Notes: generated by a model not told the origin, from the sequence alone. Positions 1-12,850 are shown, numbered from the stretch's first letter. The stretch is 64,000 bases of DNA from Aliidongia sp035943795 (GCF_035943795.1 NZ_DASZBY010000153.1:1-64000); one strand, 5' to 3'. Numbers and translations are program-made.

Positions 1-94
1 TTCCTTTCTCCTTGGAAACCGCCGGTTTGCTCCCGTATATCCGATCGAGCCTGGTTCATCCGGGCGTTCCTCGACCGCGTATCGGAGCGGCCTC

Positions 95-1525
95 ATGGCG
101 CAGAAGCTGTTGCAGTTCACCAAGATCGATCAGGCCAATCCGGACAAGCGGACGGCCGAGGAACGCCGTCACGACTTCGACGAGATCTATGCCGCCTTCG
201 CGCCGGATGCGGCCCGGACCCAGGCATCGCGTTGCTCGCAATGCGGCGTGCCGTTCTGCCAGGTCCATTGCCCGCTCCATAACAACATCCCGGACTGGCT
301 GATGCTGACCGCCGAGGGGCGGCTTGAAGAGGCCTACGAGATCTCATCGGCGACGAACAACTTCCCGGAGATCTGCGGCCGCATCTGCCCGCAGGATCGC
401 CTGTGCGAAGGCAATTGCGTCATCGAGAAGGGCTTCGACTCCGTCACCATCGGCTCGGTCGAGAAATTCATCACCGACACGGCGTGGGAGCGCGGCTGGG
501 TCAAGCCGCCGCTGCCGAAGCGGGAGCTTGGCCTGTCCGTCGGCATCATCGGCGCCGGCCCGGGCGGCCTCGCCGCCGCAATGGAGCTGCGCCGCAAGGG
601 CTTCACGGTCCATGTCTACGACCGCTACGACCGGGTCGGCGGCCTGATGGTCTATGGCATCCCCAACTTCAAGCTCGACAAGGCCGTGGTCGGCCGCCGC
701 CATCAGCTGCTCGAGGCCGCCGGCATCACCTTCCATCTGATTTTCGAGGTCGGCCGCGACAAGAGCCTGGCCGAATTGCGCGCCGAGCACAGCGCCATCC
801 TGATCGCGACCGGCGTCTACAAGGCGCGCGACCTGAAGGCGCCCGGCGCCGGTCAGGACGGCATCATCGCGGCACTCGATTTCCTGACCGCCAGCAACCG
901 GCGCGGCCTGGGCGACACGGTCGAGGACGCGGCCCTGGACGCCACCGGCAAGCATGTCGTCGTCATCGGCGGCGGCGACACGGCGATGGACTGCGTCCGC
1001 ACCGCCGTCCGCCAGGGCGCCAAGTCGGTGAAATGTCTTTATCGCCGTGATCGCCGGAACATGCCGGGCTCGCAACGCGAGGTCAGCCACGCCGAGGAGG
1101 AAGGCGTCGAATTCCTGTGGCTGTCGGCCCCCGAAGCTTTCCTGGGCGACGGCGCGGTCAGCGGCGTGCGCGCCCATTCGATCCATCTGGGCGTCGCCGA
1201 CAGCTCCGGCCGGCAGATCCCGCAGATGGTCGATGACAGTGCCGCAACGATCCAGGCCGACCTGGTGATCAAGGCGCTGGGCTTCGATCCGGAAGACGTG
1301 CCGACCCTGTTCAAGGCGCCTGAACTGGCCGTCAGCAGGTGGGGCACGATCAAGGTCGATCACCGCAGCCTGATGACCAGCATCGATGGCGTTTTTGCCG
1401 CCGGCGACATCGTTCGCGGCGCCTCGCTCGTCGTCTGGGCGATCCGCGACGGCCGCGACGCCGCCGAAGCGATCGCCCGCTATGTCGTCGAACGCCAGGG
1501 CGCGGCCGCCGCCGCCGCCGAGTGA
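95..1525 (+). CDS. gltD: Glutamate synthase [NADPH] small (beta) subunit
   Basis: Supplies electrons to glutamate synthase: oxidises NADPH through FAD and passes electrons via iron-sulfur clusters to GltB, in the cytoplasm, for ammonia assimilation with glutamine synthetase. The 476-residue length is normal. Two N-terminal cysteine groups are visible (C47, C50, C55, C59 and C94, C98, C104, C108), followed by an FAD-binding GxGxxG (GAGPGGLAA, about 154) and an NADPH-binding GGGDTAMDC motif near 290. The ATG is preceded by GGAG at a 7-nt spacing. gltB follows 14 nt downstream, so the two form an operon in the gltD-gltB order seen in Azospirillum. Its promoter region is cut by the window edge. 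Confidence 0.97.
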   Translation: MAQKLLQFTKIDQANPDKRTAEERRHDFDEIYAAFAPDAARTQASRCSQCGVPFCQVHCPLHNNIPDWLMLTAEGRLEEAYEISSATNNFPEICGRICPQDRLCEGNCVIEKGFDSVTIGSVEKFITDTAWERGWVKPPLPKRELGLSVGIIGAGPGGLAAAMELRRKGFTVHVYDRYDRVGGLMVYGIPNFKLDKAVVGRRHQLLEAAGITFHLIFEVGRDKSLAELRAEHSAILIATGVYKARDLKAPGAGQDGIIAALDFLTASNRRGLGDTVEDAALDATGKHVVVIGGGDTAMDCVRTAVRQGAKSVKCLYRRDRRNMPGSQREVSHAEEEGVEFLWLSAPEAFLGDGAVSGVRAHSIHLGVADSSGRQIPQMVDDSAATIQADLVIKALGFDPEDVPTLFKAPELAVSRWGTIKVDHRSLMTSIDGVFAAGDIVRGASLVVWAIRDGRDAAEAIARYVVERQGAAAAAAE

Positions 1526-1539
1526 AGGGAGCCAGCCCC

Positions 1540-6090
<4,551 letters not shown>

Positions 6091-6108
6091 GCGAAGCACG
6101 AACAGAAA

Positions 6109-6137
6109 CCCGGCCATCGGAGCATCCGATAGCCGGG
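6109..6137. terminator. Convergent hairpin terminator between gltB and the next gene
   Basis: Inverted repeat with arms CCCGGC-ATCGG and CCGAT-GCCGGG, a single C/A mismatch, and a 5-nt loop. It lies 18 nt after the gltB stop and 28 nt after the stop of the minus-strand gene at 6165. On the minus strand the stem is followed by TTT, so it best fits a terminator for that gene but could serve both. Confidence 0.6.
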
Positions 6138-6164
6138 TCTGGGCGTCAGTCTCGATTCAAAACT

Positions 6165-6515
6165 TTACTGCTTGCTGCTCGAACTGCCGCTGGTGCCGGC
6201 ACCAGCGCTACCGGACGTGCCGGTCGAGCTGGTTCCCATGGGATTGCTCGATCCGTTGGGCGTGTTCGGTGTCACGGCGCCGGTCGGGCCGACGGAATTC
6301 TCGTTGGACGACCGTCCGTTCGTACCACCGGAATTGACGCCCTGCCCCGGCGCGCTGTTCGTACCGGACGAGCCGTTCATGCCGGAGCCGGAATTGCTCG
6401 TGCTGGACGAGGCGGTCGGCGACGAGGCGGCGGCGCCCGCCCCCGACGAGGATTGCGCGAACGCGGCGCCCGTCACCATCATGAAAGCAGCGGCCGCCAA
6501 AACTGTGGTCTTCAT
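6165..6515 (-). CDS. Low-complexity secreted Ser/Gly/Asn/Thr-rich protein
   Basis: A 116-residue product of unknown function. The first 20 residues (MKTTVLAAAAFMMVTGAAFA) form a clear Sec signal peptide with an A-F-A cleavage site before QSS. The mature part is almost entirely Ser, Gly, Thr, Asn, Ala and Pro, with no cysteine, no aromatic residues and a single C-terminal lysine, so it is probably disordered. The start is fixed by the strong ribosome site GGGAGG just upstream and by the signal peptide; the longer open frame 5' of it has no such features. It stands alone and ends at a hairpin. Similar small exported low-complexity proteins are often annotated only as hypothetical. Confidence 0.75.
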   Translation of the reverse strand: MKTTVLAAAAFMMVTGAAFAQSSSGAGAAASSPTASSSTSNSGSGMNGSSGTNSAPGQGVNSGGTNGRSSNENSVGPTGAVTPNTPNGSSNPMGTSSTGTSGSAGAGTSGSSSSKQ

Positions 6516-6588
6516 CAGGTCCTCCCATATTGGTCCATGATGAAACAAGCGCCACGCCCCTCGGCGGTTCCCTTGCGACCAACGGGAT

Positions 6589-6903
6589 TTATCGCACAAT
6601 CTCAACCCTAAGGCGATCGGCATCCGCCGGCGTCGCGTAGACGAAGCTGGTCTCGCTGCCGTCGGTCGACCAGATGCGCAACTGCACGTAAGTCGCCGTC
6701 GCGGCGAGGATTTCCACCCTTTGGCCGCCTCGGGCCAGCCAGCAACCGGCATGTGCCTTGGACACTGCGGCCTCGATGGTATGGCACAGCATCATCCCCG
6801 CCGGCACGCGCGATTCGTCGGCGCGCGCCGAGGCTGCAACCATGCAGAGTAGCACGGCGAGGGCTCCGGCATCGGCGATCCTGTGGCGTACGGCGACGCC
6901 CAC
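6589..6903 (-). CDS. Small exported hypothetical protein
   Basis: A 104-residue product that I do not recognise. The N-terminus is positively charged (VRHR) then hydrophobic (ALAVLLCMVAA), ending with ASARA before DES, which looks like a cleavable signal peptide. The mature region carries two cysteines (CHT, CWL) that could pair in the periplasm, and a predicted beta-rich tail. It starts at a GTG only 3 nt after the stop of the PAS-domain gene, so the two are co-transcribed and probably translationally coupled. The role is unknown; it might be a periplasmic partner of a PAS-linked sensing function, which is only inference from the neighbour. Confidence 0.6.
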   Translation of the reverse strand: MGVAVRHRIADAGALAVLLCMVAASARADESRVPAGMMLCHTIEAAVSKAHAGCWLARGGQRVEILAATATYVQLRIWSTDGSETSFVYATPADADRLRVEIVR

Positions 6904-6906
6904 GGC

Positions 6907-7473
6907 TCAACCCGCCTCGCCGTCGATCTTCATGTAATATTCGGTGCCGACGAGCGTGTAGAGGGCCTTCGGTTTGAATGGCATCTCGATGCCAGTCGCC
7001 GGGTCCGGGTTCAGCTTCGCCTTCGAAGCGCCGATGATGCCCAGGCCGCCATGGACATCCGCGTAGGGCAGCGCCAGCCGTTCGCCCGTGCCGACCTTCT
7101 CGCCGGCATCGAAGATGTCGCCGCTGGTGACACTGCAAGTCGGCAGCTGGGCCACCTTCAGCAGGCGATGCCGGATGTCCGCAGCCTCGTCGGCCGGATA
7201 CAGATCCTCCGGCGCCTGGCCGCGCACGTTCCGTCGCAGGACCTCGAGAATCTTTTCGCCGACCAGCCGAAGTTGCAGATCGCCGTCCACGGTCACGCGC
7301 CACGCCCAGACGCGCGGCAGCACCGGTGCGATCTCCTCCGGCCTGATGTCGGACCATCGCGGCATGAGGCGCCCGCCGCGAATGGTCTGCCAATAGTCGA
7401 ACAGCTGAATCAGCTCAGGCGTCCGCAGCGTCGCGCGAAATTCGCCTGCCTCGATCATCGATGAGTTCGACAT
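6907..7473 (-). CDS. PAS_5 domain-containing protein
   Basis: A 188-residue soluble protein matching the alphaproteobacterial PAS_5 family (PF07310 type). The diagnostic stretch is LFDYWQTIRGGRLMPRWSDIRPEEI, reported here in parts: YW at 27-28, RGG at 32-34 and P38, followed by a leucine-proline run LPRVW. There is no kinase, cyclase or DNA-binding output domain, so its partner is unknown. It has a poor ribosome site of its own and its start lies inside a possible upstream gene at 7455-7712, which would fit translational coupling. A small exported protein follows immediately downstream. Confidence 0.75.
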   Translation of the reverse strand: MSNSSMIEAGEFRATLRTPELIQLFDYWQTIRGGRLMPRWSDIRPEEIAPVLPRVWAWRVTVDGDLQLRLVGEKILEVLRRNVRGQAPEDLYPADEAADIRHRLLKVAQLPTCSVTSGDIFDAGEKVGTGERLALPYADVHGGLGIIGASKAKLNPDPATGIEMPFKPKALYTLVGTEYYMKIDGEAG

Positions 7474-7712
7474 TCTGGGTTACCGGCCGTACCGAATGAA
7501 CTTGGCGAAAGGCGCATGCCCCACGCGGTACCACTAATGCCGCATCGAACCGACAGAAACGTTAAGATTAGCGCGCCTTGGGCAGCATCGTGGTCGCTGC
7601 GCGGCAGGAAGAGATGGATCGTCGGGCCCCATTCGGGCTCGCTGCCCTCCCGCCGCCGAGCTAGCCCCCAATCGACGATCGGAGCGCGCCCGAAAATTTT
7701 CTCCTTGCGCAT
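7455..7712 (-). CDS. Possible small hypothetical protein upstream of the PAS gene
   Basis: An 85-residue frame supported mainly by its start: ATG preceded by GGGAG at a 7-nt spacing, and a TATA-like element a few bases further up. The first about 45 residues (MRKEKIFGRAPIVDWGL...) have reasonable composition with several W and P residues; the C-terminal third looks non-coding. It would overlap the PAS gene start by 19 nt. I do not recognise a family. It may be a real leader gene, or a decayed fragment whose 3' part is frameshifted. Confidence 0.33.
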   Translation of the reverse strand: MRKEKIFGRAPIVDWGLARRREGSEPEWGPTIHLFLPRSDHDAAQGALILTFLSVRCGISGTAWGMRLSPSSFGTAGNPECRTHR

Positions 7713-7835
7713 CGACGATCTCCCGGGGGCTATACTTAGCGCGGGCCAAGCGTCTGACCCATATCGAATATTAACCTGATTGACGATCACCAGGATCGGC
7801 TGCGCCCACGCCCGCGCGGAGAAGGGGACCCCGTC
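7474..7835. other. Divergent intergenic region between the PAS gene and the chemotaxis receptor
   Basis: About 360 nt between two divergent genes. Apart from the possible minus-strand small gene at 7455-7712, I see only likely promoter sequence: an AT-rich patch at 7760-7785 before the receptor gene, and a TATAC element near 7731 read on the minus strand. No RNA gene or repeat was recognised. Confidence 0.5.
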
Positions 7836-9530
7836 GTGACCATGCTCGACAACCTCGCGATACGCACGAAGATCCCCTTGGGTTTTGCCGCCGTCCTCGC
7901 GATCGTGCTCATCCTCGGCCTGGTCTCGATCAGCCGCCTCAGCGCCGTCAACGACAATGCCGCCGATGTGCGCGACAATTGGCTGCCCAGCACCGGACAG
8001 ATGAGCAAGCTGCTGACCTCGATCTACAGCTATCGCCTGCGCGAGGCGCGCTACCTGCTGGTCGCGGCCGACGGGGGCGATCTGGACAAGGCCGGCGCCG
8101 ACGTCACGGCCGGTGCGGACCGGATCGTGAAGGCACGCGCGGGCTACGCGCCGCTCGTGGTGCCTGGCACCGAAGACGAGCGGCTCATCAAGCAGTTCGA
8201 TCAGGAATGGGCGATCTATACGCCGCTGACCGCCAAGATGCTGACGCTGGCGAAGAGCCACGACGCCAAGGGCGCCACCGCCTTCTTCAATGCGGAGTCC
8301 CGCGAGAGCTTCGACCGGGCGATCAAGGCGCTGAACGACGACGCCGACTTCAACGTCCAGGAGGGGCGAAAGGCGGGCGACCGCGGCAGTGCGATCTATG
8401 ATTCGACGCGATGGATCGTGATCCTGGCCATGATCTTCGCCGCCCTGCTGTGCGCGATCCTGGGCTGGTGGCTGGTCTCCAGCGTCTCGACGCCGATCCA
8501 GCGCATCACCGAGGCGATGAAGCGCCTGGCCGGCCATGATCTCTCGACCGAGATCGCGGGCCTCGGCCGCCAGGACGAGATCGGCGCGATGGCGGCGGCC
8601 GTGCAGGTCTTCAAGGACAGCATGGCCACCGCCGACCGGCTGGCCGAGGAGCAGCGCCACGAGCAGGCGGCGAAGGAGAGCCGGGCGGCACGCATCGAGG
8701 CGATCAATGCCGAGTTCGACAGGTCGGCGAGCGAGGCGCTCAACTACCTGGCTTCCGCCGCGACCGAGCTCAGGACCACGGCCGGCGGCATGTCGAACAA
8801 TGCCGACCTCGCCTCCAAGCAGGCCGGCGCGGTGGCGGCCGCATCCGAGGAGGCGTCGACCAACGTGCAGACCGTGGCGGCGGCGACCGAGGAGCTGTCG
8901 TCCTCGATCCAGGAGATCTCGCGCCAGGTCGTGCAATCCTCGACTATCGCCGGCCAGGCGGTCGAGGAAGCGGCCCAGACCGGCGGCACCATGCGCACCC
9001 TGTCGGAGGCGGCGCAGAAGATCGGCGAGGTCGTACGCCTGATCAACGACATCGCCGGCCAGACCAACCTGCTGGCGCTGAACGCCACGATCGAGGCGGC
9101 ACGCGCCGGCGAGGCCGGCAAGGGCTTCGCCGTCGTGGCGTCGGAGGTGAAGAACCTCGCGACCCAGACCGCCCGCGCGACCGAGGATATCTCGGCCCAG
9201 GTCGCCGCCATGCAGAACTCGACCGGGGCCGCCGTGGCCGCGATCGAGCGGATCGACGCCACCATCGGCCGGATGAACGAGATCTCGACCTCGATCGCCG
9301 CCGCCATGGAGCAGCAGGGGGCGGCGACCCAGGAAATCGCGCGCAATGTCCAGGAGGCGGCGCGCGGCACGACCGAGGTGTCGAGCAACATCACCGGCCT
9401 CAACCAGATCGTGGAAGAGACCGGCGCCGCCTCGGTCGAGGTGCTGGGCGCGTCCGACGAACTGGGCCAGCAGGCCGAGCAGCTGCGGGCCCGCGTCGGC
9501 ACCTTCCTGGCCGACATCCGCGAAGCCTGA
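7836..9530 (+). CDS. Methyl-accepting chemotaxis protein
   Basis: A 564-residue transmembrane chemoreceptor that senses an extracellular ligand and controls CheA. Visible order: TM1 about 12-33, a periplasmic four-helix-bundle type sensor (35-190), TM2 about 193-215, HAMP (about 215-265), then a long coiled-coil signalling domain with the conserved hairpin tip AGQTNLLALNATIEAARAGE in its second half. GTG at 7836 is preferred because AGGGGA lies 7 nt upstream; the ATG 6 nt later is 13 nt away. There is no C-terminal NWETF-type CheR-tether peptide. No other che genes are nearby, so it is an orphan receptor and its ligand cannot be read from sequence. Confidence 0.92.
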   Translation: MTMLDNLAIRTKIPLGFAAVLAIVLILGLVSISRLSAVNDNAADVRDNWLPSTGQMSKLLTSIYSYRLREARYLLVAADGGDLDKAGADVTAGADRIVKARAGYAPLVVPGTEDERLIKQFDQEWAIYTPLTAKMLTLAKSHDAKGATAFFNAESRESFDRAIKALNDDADFNVQEGRKAGDRGSAIYDSTRWIVILAMIFAALLCAILGWWLVSSVSTPIQRITEAMKRLAGHDLSTEIAGLGRQDEIGAMAAAVQVFKDSMATADRLAEEQRHEQAAKESRAARIEAINAEFDRSASEALNYLASAATELRTTAGGMSNNADLASKQAGAVAAASEEASTNVQTVAAATEELSSSIQEISRQVVQSSTIAGQAVEEAAQTGGTMRTLSEAAQKIGEVVRLINDIAGQTNLLALNATIEAARAGEAGKGFAVVASEVKNLATQTARATEDISAQVAAMQNSTGAAVAAIERIDATIGRMNEISTSIAAAMEQQGAATQEIARNVQEAARGTTEVSSNITGLNQIVEETGAASVEVLGASDELGQQAEQLRARVGTFLADIREA

Positions 9531-9566
9531 CCGGAGGCCGGCAAAACGCAGTCTCCGCTAGCCCTC

Positions 9567-9617
9567 GGGCGGCTTCCGGCGCTAGTTTGGTCAAAGCCCC
9601 AGCCCCGGAAGCCGCCC
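9567..9617 (+). promoter_or_regulatory. Perfect 13-bp inverted repeat before the GST gene
   Basis: GGGCGGCTTCCGG at 9567-9579 and its exact reverse complement at 9605-9617 are separated by 25 nt. The 3' arm ends 8 nt before the ATG at 9625 and contains GGAAG, the only ribosome-site-like sequence there. It could end the chemoreceptor transcript or hide the GST ribosome site. Confidence 0.5.
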
Positions 9618-9624
9618 AGTCGCC

Positions 9625-10293
9625 ATGCGTATCCTCTACCATATTCCGCTCTGCCCGTTTTCGCGGAAGGTCCGCGTCGTCCTCAAGGAGAAGAACCTCG
9701 AGTTCGAGCTCCAGCAGGAGCGCGTCTGGGACCGGCGGCCGGAATATCTGCAGATGAACCCGGCGGCCGAAGTGCCGGTGCTGGTCGAGGCCGACGGCTC
9801 GCCGATCGCCGACAGCGGCGTGATCTGCGAATACCTGGAGGAGGTCTACCGCGACCGGCTGCTGCTGGGCATCGACGCGATCGACCGGGCCGAGGTGCGC
9901 CGCCTGATCGCCTGGTTCGACCTCAAGATGAACCGCGAAGTGACGCAGAACCTAGTCGGCGAGAAGATGCTGAAGCGCCAGATGGGCTATGGCACGCCCA
10001 GCTCGTCGGCGATCCGCGCCGGCCATGCCAACATCCATTACCACCTGGACTATATCGCCTTCCTGGTCGAACGGCGGCGCTGGCTGGCCGGCGACCATTT
10101 CTCGCTGGCCGACATCGCGGCCGCCGCCCACCTGTCGGTGCTGGACTATGTCGGCGACGTGCCCTGGGGCACCCACGAGCTGGCCAAGGACTGGTACGCC
10201 CGCATCAAGTCGCGTCCGAGCTTTCGCCCGCTGCTGGCCGACCATATCCCCGGCAACCCGCCGCCGGAGCATTATACCGACCTGGATTTCTAG
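9625..10293 (+). CDS. Glutathione S-transferase family protein
   Basis: A 222-residue cytosolic GST. The N-terminal thioredoxin-fold half (1-80) carries CPFS at 10-13, the likely thiol-contacting site, the cis-proline context EVPVLVE near 49-55, and the glutathione gamma-glutamyl motif DSG at about 64-66. The C-terminal helical half carries the usual FSLADIAAAAHLSVLDY N-capping region. The substrate is unknown; conjugation or thiol-dependent isomerisation or reductase activity is typical. The VOC protein gene follows 28 nt downstream on the same strand, suggesting an operon with a detoxification theme. Confidence 0.9.
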   Translation: MRILYHIPLCPFSRKVRVVLKEKNLEFELQQERVWDRRPEYLQMNPAAEVPVLVEADGSPIADSGVICEYLEEVYRDRLLLGIDAIDRAEVRRLIAWFDLKMNREVTQNLVGEKMLKRQMGYGTPSSSAIRAGHANIHYHLDYIAFLVERRRWLAGDHFSLADIAAAAHLSVLDYVGDVPWGTHELAKDWYARIKSRPSFRPLLADHIPGNPPPEHYTDLDF

Positions 10294-10321
10294 GAACTTC
10301 CCCGCACGGGAGTGAACGCCC

Positions 10322-10735
10322 ATGCCCCGCATCGCCGGCCTGCTCGAAACCGCGCTCTATGTCGCCGAGATGGCGCCGGCCAAGGCGTTCTTCGCCGAGG
10401 TGCTGGGCCTGAAGCCGATGCTGTCGACCGAGCGGCTGACCGCGTTCGATGCCGGGCGCCAGGGCGTGCTGCTGCTGTTCCTCGAAGGCGCCTCGGACGC
10501 CGACATGCCGGGACCTAATGGCACCGTGCCCGGCCATGACGGCGGCGGCCCGGTGCACATGGCCTTCGCGATCGCGGCCGAGGATTACGGCAAATGGAAG
10601 GAGCGCCTCGCCCGCCACGAGGTGACGCTGCGCAGCGAAGTCGCCTGGCCGCGCGGCGGGCGCAGCCTGTATTTCGACGACCCGGACGGCCACCTGATCG
10701 AACTGGCGACGCCGGGCCTGTGGCCGAATTACTGA
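10322..10735 (+). CDS. VOC (glyoxalase/bleomycin-resistance fold) family protein
   Basis: A 137-residue protein of the vicinal oxygen chelate superfamily. It shows the two beta-alpha-beta-beta-beta modules: LETALYVAEMAPAKAFFAEVLGL at the N-terminus, HMAFAIAAEDYGKW in the middle and LYFDDPDGHLIEL at the C-terminus. Probable metal ligands are H80 and the late Glu in LIELA. It may be a dioxygenase, a glyoxalase-like lyase or a resistance-type binding protein; sequence alone does not decide. Location just after a GST gene supports a role in electrophile handling. Confidence 0.85.
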   Translation: MPRIAGLLETALYVAEMAPAKAFFAEVLGLKPMLSTERLTAFDAGRQGVLLLFLEGASDADMPGPNGTVPGHDGGGPVHMAFAIAAEDYGKWKERLARHEVTLRSEVAWPRGGRSLYFDDPDGHLIELATPGLWPNY

Positions 10736-10763
10736 AGGCAGTCCCTGCGCCTCTTCCCTCACC

Positions 10764-10791
10764 GTCATGGCCGGGCTTGACCCGGGGTGAC
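10764..10791. repeat. REP-like intergenic palindrome
   Basis: GTCA-tgg-CCGGG-cttga-CCCGG-gg-TGAC forms a hairpin between two convergent genes. The core GGCCGGGCTTGACCCGG resembles a short palindromic repeat that is abundant between genes in many alphaproteobacteria. I saw only one clear copy in this window, so the repeat identity rests on recognition of the motif. Confidence 0.5.
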
Positions 10792-10808
10792 GACAGAGGG
10801 TCGTGCCC

Positions 10809-12071
10809 TTATACCGGCGCCGGCTCCGACAGCAGCCGGTCGCGCTGCGCCAGCGACGGAAACGCGCGCATCCACAGCAGCACGACCAGCAAGGTGCCGA
10901 TGCCGCCGATCAGCGCCGCCGGCACCGCGCCGAACCAGGCGGCGGTCAGGCCGGACTCGAACTCGCCCAGCTGGTTCGACGTGCCGATGAAGATGAAATT
11001 GACCGCACTGACCCGGCCGCGCATCTCGTCCGGCGTCTCGAGCTGGACCAGGGACAGGCGGATGACCACGCTGATCGAATCCGCGGCGCCCAGCACGACC
11101 AGCGCCGCGAGCGACAGCCAGAACGAGGTCGACAGCGCGAACACGATGGTGGCGGCGCCGAACAGCGCCACCGCGGTGAACATGATGCGCCCGACCTTGC
11201 GGTTGAGCGGCATCTGGGCCAGCAGCAGCGACATGGAGAGTGCGCCCAGCGCCGGGGCGGAGCGCAGGATGCCCAGCCCCCACGGCCCGATCTGCAGGAT
11301 GTCGCGCGCGAAGATGGGCAGCAGGGCCGTGGCCCCGCCCAGCAGCACCGCGAACAGGTCGAGCGAGATCGCGCCCAGCACGGCCGGCCGGCTGCGGATG
11401 AAGGCGACTCCGGCGAAGACCGAGGCGAGCGTCACCGGCTCCCGCCGCGGCGGCACGCGCTCCAGCCGGATGAGGCCGATCAGGGTGCAGGACACCAGGA
11501 ACAGCCCGGCCGAGACGGCATAGACCGTGCCGGGGCTGATGGCATACAGCAGCCCGCCCACGGCCGGACCGCAGATGATGGCGCTCTGGCTGGCGGTCGA
11601 CGACCAGGCGAGCGCGCGCGGCAGCAGGCTGGCCGGCACCAGGCCCGGCAGCAGCGCCTGCAGGGTCGGCGCCTCGAACGCGCGGGCGCAGCCGATGACG
11701 AAGATCGCCCCGAAGATCGGCGCGATGCCGAGCCCCCCGGTGAACCAGGCGACGGCGAGGCCGGCGATGGCCAGCCCCTCGACCGCCTGGCACAGGCGCA
11801 CGATCAGCCGCCGGTCGAACCGGTCGGCGACCGGCCCCACCACGAAGGCAAGCGCCAGCGCCGGCACGAATTGCGCGAGCCCGACCAGCCCCAGCGCGAA
11901 CGCGCTGCCGGTCAGGCCATAGACCTGCCAGCCGATCGCGACCGCCTGCATCTGGAATGCGATGGTCGAGAACACGCGGCTGGCCCAGAACAGCGCGAAG
12001 GCACGATGGCGCAGGACCGAGGCCGGGGCGGCCAGCTCGGGAACGGGAAGATCGGTGGGTTCAGCGGACAG
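10809..12071 (-). CDS. MFS transporter, enterobactin-exporter-like group
   Basis: A roughly 420-residue inner-membrane transporter with about 12 hydrophobic segments. Recognisable motifs are GPVADRFDRR after TM2 (the MFS loop 2-3 motif) and the N-terminal WQVYGLTGSAFALGL typical of MFS_3/EntS-like permeases. The GTG at 11975 would cut off the conserved start FALFWASRVFSTIAF. The frame stays open to 12083, and a CTG at 12071 with GGAG 7 nt upstream restores it, so I use CTG. Substrate unknown; drug or siderophore export is usual in the family. It stands alone, convergent to the VOC gene. Confidence 0.85.
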   Translation of the reverse strand: MSAEPTDLPVPELAAPASVLRHRAFALFWASRVFSTIAFQMQAVAIGWQVYGLTGSAFALGLVGLAQFVPALALAFVVGPVADRFDRRLIVRLCQAVEGLAIAGLAVAWFTGGLGIAPIFGAIFVIGCARAFEAPTLQALLPGLVPASLLPRALAWSSTASQSAIICGPAVGGLLYAISPGTVYAVSAGLFLVSCTLIGLIRLERVPPRREPVTLASVFAGVAFIRSRPAVLGAISLDLFAVLLGGATALLPIFARDILQIGPWGLGILRSAPALGALSMSLLLAQMPLNRKVGRIMFTAVALFGAATIVFALSTSFWLSLAALVVLGAADSISVVIRLSLVQLETPDEMRGRVSAVNFIFIGTSNQLGEFESGLTAAWFGAVPAALIGGIGTLLVVLLWMRAFPSLAQRDRLLSEPAPV

Positions 12072-12460
12072 GGGAAGGCTCCGTCAGGTCGGGAGCGGCG
12101 GTGCGCGAGGAAAGCTTCGCGGTGGCGGCCCTGCCGGTCAAGCGAGGCGCCTGCGCGGCAGCAATGCGGGGATGGGCGAAGGGTGAGAGCGGCACTCGCT
12201 GGCGGGAAGCTCGCACCGGGCTCGTTGATACGCCCGACCTACGGTCTCATCCTTGAAAGTCTCCGGATGAATGCGGTCCAGAATTGAGCGTTCTGAGGCC
12301 AATTCCAATCAGGATTTTGGGCGAGATTGGGTGGGTTGCGGACATTGGCGCTCCAACCAAACATGGCGACGCCAGCGCCGCAGCGGGCTTGGCTCATGAC
12401 ACATCCCGACTGGCCTGATATTAAAACCCGCGCAATGTCACCCGGGTAGCGGAGGTAAGT
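12072..12460. other. Intergenic region between MFS and GFA genes
   Basis: About 390 nt with no coding frame I would support on either strand. It must hold the promoters of the two divergent genes. An AT-richer stretch at 12410-12430 (TGATATTAAAACC) sits about 40 nt before the GFA gene and could be its -10 area. No repeat or RNA gene was recognised. Confidence 0.5.
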
Positions 12461-12850
12461 ATGCTGGAAGGACGATGTCACTGCGGCCGGGTGAGTTGGC
12501 GGTTCGATGGCGTGCCCGACCACGCAACCGCCTGCAATTGCTCGATGTGCCGCCGCCGCGGTGCACTTTGGGGCTACGGCCACGAGGGCATCGATGTGCA
12601 TGTCGACGGTGAGACGGCAGTCTACGTCTGGGGCGACGCCAGCCTCGACACCCATTTCTGTCCGAACTGTGGGATTGTCGTCTACTGGCGCGTGCGGACC
12701 ACCGACGACGAGGGTCGGCGACGCATGGGCATCAACCTGCGCTTGGCCGAGCCGGAGGCGGTCGCTGAGATCCCGGTTCACCATTTCGATGGCTTAGACG
12801 CTTGGGAGGGCGTCAACGATGGGCGGCGGGTGAAGGATATGTGGTTCTGA
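12461..12850 (+). CDS. GFA / CENP-V family zinc protein
   Basis: A 129-residue protein of the glutathione-dependent formaldehyde-activating enzyme fold. All expected metal-binding groups are present: CHC at 6-8, the CNCSMC group near 26-31 and FCPNC near 66-70. In the family these bind structural and catalytic zinc, and the prototype joins formaldehyde to glutathione, although most homologues have no proven substrate. The start is well supported by GGAGG a few bases upstream. It is monocistronic. Confidence 0.88.
   Translation: MLEGRCHCGRVSWRFDGVPDHATACNCSMCRRRGALWGYGHEGIDVHVDGETAVYVWGDASLDTHFCPNCGIVVYWRVRTTDDEGRRRMGINLRLAEPEAVAEIPVHHFDGLDAWEGVNDGRRVKDMWF

Noticed and set aside
12239..12784. 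Minus-strand frame across the GFA gene
   Set aside because: Overlaps a well-identified gene with intact zinc motifs and lacks a start signal.
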